The notes below the pieces were generated by a model, which saw only the letters and a program-made list of their open reading frames with translations, did not search any database and was not told where the DNA came from. Positions 1 through 5,245 of a stretch of DNA of 8,967 nt are shown here, piece by piece. Position numbers and translations under genes: made by a program. Positions within the stretch are counted from its first letter, which is position 1. Every line of letters begins with the position of its first letter. This stretch comes from RGIG426 sp045640165 (lineage in GTDB: Bacteria > Bacillota > Clostridia > Oscillospirales > Acutalibacteraceae). Location: assembly GCA_045640165.1 (NCBI GenBank), contig JAZUEK010000001.1, positions 1 to 8,967 on the forward strand, in the 5' to 3' direction.

Positions 1-141
1 CTTTTTCAACTTCCCAGAACGAAAATTTTTATTGGCTACGAAACCGCGAAGCGCCTTAAAACACAGATTTTGGATGGAGAACGCGAAAAACCGCCTCGAC
101 TATACTGGCGTATAGCGAGGCGGTTTGACAATGTTCTGCGC
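1..141. repeat. Terminal direct repeat, left copy (141 bp, identical to the right end)
   Basis: Every base here is repeated at 8827-8967, a constant offset of 8826, so the window begins and ends with the same 141 bp in the same orientation. The stretch is non-coding, with AT-rich outer sequence and a GC-rich hairpin at 88-126. The matching region ends only because the window ends, so the true repeat may be longer. An overlap of exactly 141 bp equals the largest default k-mer of a common metagenome assembler (MEGAHIT), which suggests a closed loop in the assembly graph. The loop could be a genuine circle of 8826 bp or a segment between two chromosomal copies of a repeat; the gene content favours the second. 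Confidence 0.95.
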
Positions 142-162
142 CAAAATCTCGTGTTTTTAAGG
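54..162. repeat. Long imperfect foldback (109 nt) with a strong central hairpin
   Basis: The core is a stem of 11 pairs (88-98 with 116-126, AAACCGCCTCG), then one bulged A at 99, then 5 pairs (100-104 with 111-115, CTATA), closed by the loop CTGGCG. Beyond it the arms stay inversely similar in blocks: GTTCT, CCAAAATCT, and GTG followed by TTTTAAGG, out to CCTTAAAA at 54 and TTTTAAGG ending at 162. A small near-palindrome follows directly (158-165 with 168-175). Read on the minus strand, the core stem is followed by five Ts, so it could act as a terminator for the UPF0237/UPF0210 operon that runs into it. Most of it (54-141) recurs at 8880-8967. The architecture resembles a MITE or REP-type non-coding repeat and has no coding capacity. 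Confidence 0.8.
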
Positions 163-188
163 AATACATTCCTTACGAACTCCCGGCC
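163..188. repeat. Inverted repeat arm, pairs with 8737-8762
   Basis: The reverse complement of this 26-bp stretch matches 8737-8762 at 24 of 26 positions; both begin GGCCGGGAGTTCG when read from the outside. The foldback and the 141-bp repeat lie inside these arms. If the window ends are joined through the shared 141 bp, the arms bound a 278-bp element. They look like terminal inverted repeats. No short direct duplication is visible immediately outside (AA at 8735-8736 against AC at 189-190), which would be expected if the two halves come from different copies. The remaining bases to the UPF0210 stop codon at 217 show no gene and no clear hairpin. Confidence 0.7.
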
Positions 189-214
189 ACCGCGGGGTTT
201 TCTTTTGCTCTTTT

Positions 215-1579
215 TTAGTTTTTAAGGCTTTGGAGCGGTGCAGGAATGCGGCCGCCGCGGCCGATGAATTTCGCCGGAGAGGCGGTGTTGACTTTCATCA
301 CCGGGCCGGCGCCGAGCAAACCGCCGAACGACAGTTCCTCGCCCACCGACTTGCCGATGGCCGGAATCAGGCGCACCGCGGTCGTTTTGCTGTTGACCAT
401 ACCGATGGCGGCTTCGTCCGCAATAATGCCGGACAGCACTTCCGCCGGCGTATCGCCCGGGACGTTAATCATATCAAGACCCACCGAGCACACGGCGGTC
501 ATCGCTTCCAGTTTTTCAATCGTCAGCGTGCCGGCGCGCGCGGCGTCAATCATACCGGCATCTTCCGTCACCGGAATAAACGCGCCGGACAATCCGCCCA
601 CGTGGGACGACGCCATCACGCCGCCTTTTTTCACCGCGTCGTTTAAGAGGGCGAGCGCCGCCGTCGTGCCGCAGGCACCGCATTGCTCAAGACCCATTTC
701 TTCAAGAATGTGCGCCACCGAGTCACCAACAGCCGGTGTGGGCGCCAAAGACAAATCGACGATGCCGAACGGCACGTCAAGGCGTTTAGACGCCTCGCTC
801 GCCACCAGTTGTCCCATACGGGTGATTTTGAACGCGGTGCGTTTGACCATATCGGCAACCGCCGTCAAATCGCCGCCATCCATCTTGGCGAGCGCGGCAC
901 GCACTACGCCGGGGCCGGAAACGCCCACGTTAATCACGGTATCCGGCTCGCCGGGGCCGTGGAAGGCACCGGCCATAAACGGGTTATCCTCCGGCGCGTT
1001 ACAGAACACGACGAGTTTCGCCGCACCGATGCAGTTGCGGTCGGCGGTCAGTTCCGCGGTTTCGCGGATCACGCGGCCCATCCGCGCCACAGCATCCATA
1101 TTGATACCGGTTTTCGTCGAGCCGATGTTGACCGACGAACAGACGAAATCCGTCTCGGCAAGCGCCTGCGGAATCGCGTCGATGAGTTCCGAATCGCCCG
1201 GGCCGAAACCTTTATGCACCAACGCGGAAAAACCGCCTAAAAAGTTGACGCCGCAGGTTTTCGCCGCACGGTCCAGCGTTTTGGCAAGCGCGAGCGGATC
1301 GCGGTTTTCGCACGCGGCAAGCACCATCGCCGCCGGCGTAATCGAAATGCGTTTGTTAATAATCGGAATGCCGTACTCGCGCTCTAACTTTTCGCCGGTT
1401 TCCACAAGATGCTCCGCTTTGCGCGTGATTTTATCATACACGCGTGTAAGCATCTTATCCGACGAACTGTCACAGCAATCGAGCAACGAAATGCCCATCG
1501 TTATCGTACGAATATCCAGGTTTTCGTCCTGAATCATCGTAATCGTTTCGAGAATATCCTTTGTGTTAATCGTATGCAT
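215..1579 (-). CDS. PFL-like DUF711 family protein (UPF0210), function unknown
   Basis: A 454-residue cytoplasmic protein of the UPF0210/DUF711 family, which has a fold related to pyruvate formate-lyase; its reaction is not established. Recognisable family stretches include NIGSTKTGINMDAVARMG (151-168), AFHGPGEPD (205-213), NVGVSGPGVV (217-226), the region from SLAPTPAVGDS (277-287) to EQCGACGTTAAL (298-309), and FIGRGGRIPAPL (438-449) near the C-terminus. There is no glycyl-radical motif of the true lyases. The length is normal for the family and no frameshift is seen. The ATG is 10 nt after the upstream ACT gene, and the stop codon of that gene forms part of the ribosome binding site (TGAGGGA), so translation is probably coupled. 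The constant pairing of UPF0210 with UPF0237 in Firmicutes suggests that the ACT protein senses a ligand for this protein; that is inference. Confidence 0.95.
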   Translation of the reverse strand: MHTINTKDILETITMIQDENLDIRTITMGISLLDCCDSSSDKMLTRVYDKITRKAEHLVETGEKLEREYGIPIINKRISITPAAMVLAACENRDPLALAKTLDRAAKTCGVNFLGGFSALVHKGFGPGDSELIDAIPQALAETDFVCSSVNIGSTKTGINMDAVARMGRVIRETAELTADRNCIGAAKLVVFCNAPEDNPFMAGAFHGPGEPDTVINVGVSGPGVVRAALAKMDGGDLTAVADMVKRTAFKITRMGQLVASEASKRLDVPFGIVDLSLAPTPAVGDSVAHILEEMGLEQCGACGTTAALALLNDAVKKGGVMASSHVGGLSGAFIPVTEDAGMIDAARAGTLTIEKLEAMTAVCSVGLDMINVPGDTPAEVLSGIIADEAAIGMVNSKTTAVRLIPAIGKSVGEELSFGGLLGAGPVMKVNTASPAKFIGRGGRIPAPLQSLKN

Positions 1580-1589
1580 AGCCGTTCCC

Positions 1590-1859
1590 TCAAATCGTGT
1601 GCATGGCGTTGAACAAATCCTCGTGCATCACGTGGATAGCGAGCCCCATTTCCTTGCCGATACCGTCGAGCGTGTCGGCAAACTCATCCATAGGCGCCGT
1701 CGCCTCGGACAAATCCACCAGCATAATCATCGCAAACATATCTTGGAGCACCGACTGGGTCACGTCGAGGACGTTAATCCCTCGCGCGGCGCACTCCGCC
1801 GTCACCTTTGCCAAAATACCTACTTTGTCGTGACCGATGACGCTGATAATCGCGCGCAT
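1590..1859 (-). CDS. ACT domain protein, UPF0237 family
   Basis: An 89-residue single ACT domain. The N-terminal strand and turn RAIISVIGHDKVGILAKVT (2-20) carry the usual H10-D11-x-x-G14 pattern, followed by the helix to ARGINVLDV (25-33), where small ligands are bound in many ACT domains. The tail HEDLFNAMHTI (79-89) closely resembles the characteristic UPF0237 ending. The protein resembles the GcvR-like ACT group and probably binds an amino acid or similar small molecule, likely as a dimer; the ligand is unknown. It is the first gene of the operon, with UPF0210 starting 10 nt downstream. The start codon is preceded by AAAGGCGGTGG, an acceptable ribosome binding site, and an extended -10 promoter lies 36 nt upstream. 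Confidence 0.95.
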   Translation of the reverse strand: MRAIISVIGHDKVGILAKVTAECAARGINVLDVTQSVLQDMFAMIMLVDLSEATAPMDEFADTLDGIGKEMGLAIHVMHEDLFNAMHTI

Positions 1860-1894
1860 ACGCCCACCGCCTTTCTTTTTATTTCAACGCTACT

Positions 1895-1903
1895 ATTGTA
1901 CCA
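1895..1903 (-). promoter_or_regulatory. Extended -10 promoter for the UPF0237/UPF0210 operon
   Basis: On the minus strand this reads TGGTACAAT: a TACAAT -10 box preceded by the TG of an extended -10 element. No good -35 box is found at 16-18 nt, as expected for extended -10 promoters. The box lies 35 nt upstream of the ACT start codon, leaving a leader of about 28 nt. Confidence 0.6.
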
Positions 1904-2008
1904 CGCCTACACCCAAAAGAAAAGCCACTTTTTCGTTGATTTTCGTCGATTTTGTTTTACAATTCGTATATTTTAGCGTAAATATTACAATTTGGCGAGC
2001 GTTTAGGG

Positions 2009-2038
2009 TTGCAATCGCAAAAAAAGGCGTGGTATACT
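2009..2038 (+). promoter_or_regulatory. Promoter for the PHP phosphatase operon
   Basis: The -10 box is TATACT (2033-2038) with TG at 2030-2031, giving an extended -10 element. TTGCAA at 2009-2014 is a plausible -35 box with 18-nt spacing (4 of 6 consensus). Transcription would start near 2045, only about 20 nt before the ATG. It is divergent from the promoter at 1895-1903, and the two share the core GCGTGGTA. The 95 bp between the promoters are AT-rich, with no further site that I can name. Confidence 0.6.
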
Positions 2039-2065
2039 GGGTGTGTTAAAAATGGAGGAGACACT

Positions 2066-2878
2066 ATGGCAACCTTTGATTTTCATATGCACACCGACTC
2101 GTCGCCGGACGGAAACGCCTCGGCGCTCGAAATGTGCGAGGCGGCAATCGCCAAAGGCATTACCCATATCGCGATTACCGACCATCTCGATTTCCCCGAT
2201 TACGAAACCGACCACTACGCCGAGCGCACCGAGCGCTCCTGGGCGGAGCAAACCGCGGCAAAAGCGGCGGTGGAGGGGCGGTTGCGCGTGGAGCGCGGCA
2301 TCGAAATCGGCTCGCCGCTCTTAGACGTGGAATTAACCGAGAAAACCCTCGCGGCGCACCCGTACGACTACGTGCTCGCGTCGCTGCACCAGCTCGGGCG
2401 GCATCCGGATTTTTATTTTCTCGATTTTTCCCAAATCGACATTCTTAAAACGATTGACGACTATTTCGAGGGAATTTACGACATTGTGAAATGGGGAAAA
2501 TTCTCCACCCTCGCCCATCTTACCTATCCGTTCCGCTATATTCCGGACGACCTGCGCCCGAAAGACTATGCGCGGTGGGACGACCACATCACGACCATCT
2601 TAAAAGCCCTTGCCGAAAGCGGTCGCGCAATGGAAATCAACACGTCGGGACTGCGCAAAAAAATCGGCGTAACCTCGCCGGATTTTCCGCTCATTCAGCG
2701 GTATTTCGACTGCGGCGGCGAACTCATTACCGTCGGCTCGGATGCGCACTATACGCAGGACGTCGGCGCGAACATTGACGACGGCATAGCGCTCGCAGCA
2801 AAAGCAGGCTTCCGCTATATCACGGTGTTTGAGGGCGGCCAACCGAAACCGCTTCCGATTGAGGAGGTCTTAAAATGA
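2066..2878 (+). CDS. PHP-domain phosphatase, histidinol-phosphatase (HisK) family
   Basis: A 270-residue metal-dependent hydrolase of the PHP superfamily. Metal-binding and catalytic motifs are in the expected order: HMHTDSSPDG (H7, H9), ITDH (D39, H40), RGIE (E80), SLHQL (H108), LAHL (H151), EINTSG (190-195) and SDAH (D226, H228). The closest family I recognise is the HisK/HisJ-type histidinol-phosphate phosphatase. No other histidine biosynthesis gene is nearby, so another phosphomonoester substrate is possible. The open frame extends upstream to 2009, but the ATG at 2066 is chosen because GGAGGAG sits 5 nt before it and the upstream extension would overlap the promoter. The gene overlaps the next one by 4 nt. 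Confidence 0.93.
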   Translation: MATFDFHMHTDSSPDGNASALEMCEAAIAKGITHIAITDHLDFPDYETDHYAERTERSWAEQTAAKAAVEGRLRVERGIEIGSPLLDVELTEKTLAAHPYDYVLASLHQLGRHPDFYFLDFSQIDILKTIDDYFEGIYDIVKWGKFSTLAHLTYPFRYIPDDLRPKDYARWDDHITTILKALAESGRAMEINTSGLRKKIGVTSPDFPLIQRYFDCGGELITVGSDAHYTQDVGANIDDGIALAAKAGFRYITVFEGGQPKPLPIEEVLK

Positions 2879-3117
2879 AAAACGACAAGAAGAAAAATGA
2901 ACTGCGCGCCACCGCCACCTTGTTTTATATTGTGGCGGCGATCGACTACCTTGTGGCCCTCTCCTACTTTATCGGCGGCGGCGATACCTCGCTCGGCATT
3001 ATGTGGATGTGCATCGGCTCGACGTTCCTCTGCCTCGGCGCCGCGAACACGAAACGACAGAAAGACGAGCAAAACAGCACCGAGGAAGAAAAGCCTAACG
3101 AAAAAACCGAAGAATAA
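2875..3117 (+). CDS. Small two-helix membrane protein, unknown function
   Basis: 80 residues. A short lysine-rich N-terminus (KNDKKK) precedes two hydrophobic segments at about 12-34 and 39-58, separated by a glycine turn (GGGD). A very polar Lys/Glu-rich tail follows (59-80). The positive N-terminus suggests that both ends lie in the cytoplasm. The start codon overlaps the phosphatase stop as ATGA and is preceded by a near-perfect GAGGAGGT 6 nt upstream, so this is a real, probably translationally coupled gene. I do not recognise a named family. Its placement suggests a link to the phosphatase, for instance as a membrane partner, but this is inference only. Confidence 0.85.
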   Translation: MKNDKKKNELRATATLFYIVAAIDYLVALSYFIGGGDTSLGIMWMCIGSTFLCLGAANTKRQKDEQNSTEEEKPNEKTEE

Positions 3118-3147
3118 GAAAAAGGCCGTCTTACGACGGTCTTTTTT
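3117..3147 (+). terminator. Rho-independent terminator of the phosphatase operon
   Basis: The stem GGCCGTC (3124-3130) pairs with GACGGTC (3135-3141) through one G-U, with the loop TTAC and six Ts after it. A-rich sequence precedes the stem, so it could also work on the minus strand. It starts a few bases after the stop codon of the small membrane protein gene. Confidence 0.85.
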
Positions 3148-3242
3148 GTTTTTGTACGAACACGGAGCGGACTCTTTTCTCGCTTCGCGCTCTTGGGGCG
3201 TCACTTATCGAACCGGCGGTTCTCGTCCGGACTCTTTCTATC
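3148..3242. other. Short non-coding spacer between two terminators
   Basis: I see no gene. The segment contains two related copies of CGGACTCTTT followed by CT-rich sequence (near 3169 and 3228), and the stretch around 3204-3216 (CGAACCGGCGGTT) faintly resembles a tRNA T-arm. Both could be remnants of tRNA-linked sequence, but no cloverleaf can be drawn. An open frame crosses it on the minus strand, continuing from the tRNA, and is a typical false tRNA-derived protein. Confidence 0.4.
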
Positions 3243-3274
3243 GAAAAAGAAAACCACCCCGTTCGGGGTGGTTT
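3243..3274 (-). terminator. Rho-independent terminator of the tRNA-Val gene
   Basis: A perfect 10-bp stem, AAACCACCCC (3251-3260) with GGGGTGGTTT (3265-3274), has the loop GTTC. On the minus strand it is followed by TTCTTTTTC, a suitable U-rich tract. It lies 5 nt beyond the CCA end of the tRNA and probably also ends any read-through from the phosphate transporter operon upstream. Confidence 0.9.
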
Positions 3275-3279
3275 CTTTT

Positions 3280-3355
3280 TGGTGGACGTTAACGGACTCG
3301 AACCGCTGACCCTTCGCACGTCAAGCGAATGCTCTACCAGCTGAGCTAAACGTCC
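3280..3355 (-). tRNA. tRNA-Val(GAC)
   Basis: The minus strand folds into a full cloverleaf of 76 nt. The acceptor stem is GGACGTT with AACGTCC. The D arm is GCTC-AGCTGGTA-GAGC. The anticodon arm is TTCGC-TTGACGT-GCGAA with anticodon GAC (valine, codon GTC). The T arm has loop TTCGAGT, with one G-U pair in its stem. The 3' ACCA is encoded in the DNA. It stands alone, with its own consensus promoter and terminator. Translating it gives the familiar false peptide LAQLVEHSLDVRRV, which is not a gene. Confidence 0.97.
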
Positions 3356-3374
3356 AAATCTTGACAACGTGTCT

Positions 3375-3403
3375 ATTATAGCGAATGCAAAACCCGTTGT
3401 CAA
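3375..3403 (-). promoter_or_regulatory. Consensus promoter of tRNA-Val
   Basis: On the minus strand, TTGACA (3398-3403) and TATAAT (3375-3380) are separated by exactly 17 nt, a perfect match to the housekeeping sigma consensus. Transcription should begin near 3368, giving a leader of about 13 nt before the mature tRNA. The -35 box is inside one arm of a 10-bp inverted repeat, CTTGACAACG, whose other arm (3360-3369) covers the predicted start of transcription. Confidence 0.85.
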
Positions 3404-3420
3404 GTATTTTTTTATTTTTT

Positions 3421-5202
3421 TCAGGTCGTGGCAAAAGAATACTTTTTCGCAAACGCGTTGTATTCCGCCATAAAGCTCTCGTTCTCCTCGGATTTCACCT
3501 GATGCAGGTATTCGTGGGTGTCGAGCGCGTGGGCTTCGAGCTGAATGAGGCAGGCCGCAACGTTCGAGCAGTGGTCGGAAATACGCTCGAAATCGGTCAG
3601 CAGGTCAGACAGCACAAAGCCGAGTTTCAACGTGCATTTGCCCGCCTGCAGCCGGCGCACGTGACGGAGTTTCGCCTCGTCGATGAGGTCGTCAATCACC
3701 TGCTCAAGCGGCTCGATGAGTTTGGCTTTTTCGATATCGTTTTTAAGGAACGCATCCACCGCCAACCCCACAATTTCGCGGATAGCGGCAGACAGCACCG
3801 CCACGTCCGATTTGGCTTCGTCGGTGAAGTTCGTTTCTTTGTCAAACAGTTCGGTGGCAACGCCGAGCACGTTAATCGCGTGGTCGCCAATGCGCTCAAA
3901 GTCGCCGATCGAGTGGAGCAGGCGCGACACCTCGCGGCTGTCGCGGCCGGACAACTCTTTGGCGGACACTTTCACAAGATAGGTGCCGAGGCGGTCTTCA
4001 CGCAGGTCCACCTGCTCTTCGACAGCGTTGATATCGTCCACGCCGCTGGCATCATAGGTTTTGAGCATATCCATCGCGGCAAACAGGTTGTCTCTGGCGG
4101 CAATCGCCATATCCACCGTCATACTGCGGCATTGCTGAATGGCGACCGTCGGGGTGTTGAGCAACCGCTCGTCGAGGAAAATCTCCTCGTTTTTCGACTC
4201 TTTGTCCGGCACGATGCGCTCGGCAAGTTTCACAAGTTGCTTGCTGAACGGCATCAGAAGCAAGGTGTTCAAGAGGTTAAACACCGTATGCACCAGTGCG
4301 ATGGTCACTTCGTTCATCATCGCATCGGTAAGCCCAAAATGGAGCAGGGCATCCAACCCGAAATAGCCGAACAGGAACACAATTGCGCCGATGATTTTAA
4401 TGGCAACGTGTACCACCGCCACGCGCTTGCCGTCTTTTCCCACACCGAAGCAGGAAAGGATCGCGGTCATACACGTGCCGATATTCATACCGAGAATCAG
4501 CGGGAACGCCACAAAGAACGGCAGATCCACACCTGCGCTGACAACGGCCAACAACATACCGAGTGCGGCGGCAGAACTTTGGATAATACCGGTAAACAGC
4601 GTTGCCGCCAAAAATGCGCCGGCAATCACAAGGAGACTCGGCGTTTGCATCGTGCTGATCAAATCTTTGAATCCCGGCTGATCCGTCAGCGGTTTCATCG
4701 AATCGCTCATCGCCATCATACCGTACATCAAAACGGCAAAACCAACGAGAATCACACCGATATCTTTCTTCTTCTGTTTTTTGCACGCCATCATCATCAA
4801 CACGCCGACGAGCGCCACGAGCGGCGTAAAGGTCGACGGTTTCAACAGCAGTACAAAGAAGTTGCTGTCGCCGTCAATGCCGAGCAGCGTTAAAATCCAT
4901 ACCGTAAGCGTTGTGCCGATGTCCGCGCCGAAAATCACGCCGACCGTTTGATACAACTCCATCACACCGGAGTTGACAAGGCCGACAAGCATCACCGTTA
5001 CCGCGGACGACGACTGCACCGCCACGGTAATGGCCGCGCCGAGCAGCAATCCCTTAAACGGGTTAGATGTCGCTTTGCGTAGGCCTTTGGTGAGTTTTCC
5101 TCCCGACCGCTTTTCGAGCGAGTTGGACATGACGTTCATGCCGTACAAAAACAAAGCAAGACCGCCGAACAGCTCGAAAATCGGGAGCAACACGTCTTTC
5201 AT
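3421..5202 (-). CDS. Na+/phosphate cotransporter (NptA/PNaS family) with PhoU-like C-terminal domain
   Basis: A 593-residue inner-membrane protein predicted to import inorganic phosphate with sodium. The membrane half (about 1-320) contains the two inverted family repeats, seen as VQSSSAVTV (62-70) with GADIGTT (92-98), and IQSSAAALG (207-215) with GMNIGTC (238-244). The C-terminal cytoplasmic half (about 350-555) has the paired PhoU signatures FERIGDHAINV (435-445) and FERISDHCSNV (538-548), in which acidic and His residues bind metal in PhoU proteins. The length is usual for bacterial members. AAGGAGG lies 7 nt before the ATG. The sulfatase gene ends 43 bp upstream with no terminator between, so co-transcription is likely. 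No hairpin terminator follows the stop codon before the tRNA promoter. Confidence 0.95.
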   Translation of the reverse strand: MKDVLLPIFELFGGLALFLYGMNVMSNSLEKRSGGKLTKGLRKATSNPFKGLLLGAAITVAVQSSSAVTVMLVGLVNSGVMELYQTVGVIFGADIGTTLTVWILTLLGIDGDSNFFVLLLKPSTFTPLVALVGVLMMMACKKQKKKDIGVILVGFAVLMYGMMAMSDSMKPLTDQPGFKDLISTMQTPSLLVIAGAFLAATLFTGIIQSSAAALGMLLAVVSAGVDLPFFVAFPLILGMNIGTCMTAILSCFGVGKDGKRVAVVHVAIKIIGAIVFLFGYFGLDALLHFGLTDAMMNEVTIALVHTVFNLLNTLLLMPFSKQLVKLAERIVPDKESKNEEIFLDERLLNTPTVAIQQCRSMTVDMAIAARDNLFAAMDMLKTYDASGVDDINAVEEQVDLREDRLGTYLVKVSAKELSGRDSREVSRLLHSIGDFERIGDHAINVLGVATELFDKETNFTDEAKSDVAVLSAAIREIVGLAVDAFLKNDIEKAKLIEPLEQVIDDLIDEAKLRHVRRLQAGKCTLKLGFVLSDLLTDFERISDHCSNVAACLIQLEAHALDTHEYLHQVKSEENESFMAEYNAFAKKYSFATT

Positions 5203-5245
5203 TTTACTTCCTCCTTTTTATAACAGGGGGTTTACGGGCGTATCT

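Noticed and set aside
246..1532. 428-codon open frame opposite the UPF0210 gene
   Set aside because: The opposite strand has an intact family-length protein with conserved motifs. This frame has Ser/Thr/Ala/Pro-rich sequence and no start signal.
2009..2065. An upstream start adding 19 residues to the PHP phosphatase
   Set aside because: The frame is open, but the extra part overlaps the predicted promoter and has no ribosome binding site, whereas the ATG at 2066 has GGAGGAG 5 nt before it and starts right at the conserved first strand.
3131..3403. 90-codon minus-strand frame over the tRNA
   Set aside because: It contains LAQLVEHSLDVRRV, the translation of a tRNA-Val gene, a well-known false protein.
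3385..4893. 502-codon open frame on the plus strand opposite the phosphate transporter
   Set aside because: Its protein is rich in His, Gln, Arg and low-complexity runs and matches no family. It lacks a ribosome binding site and begins inside the tRNA promoter. Long antisense frames are expected from the GC-rich codon use of the real gene.
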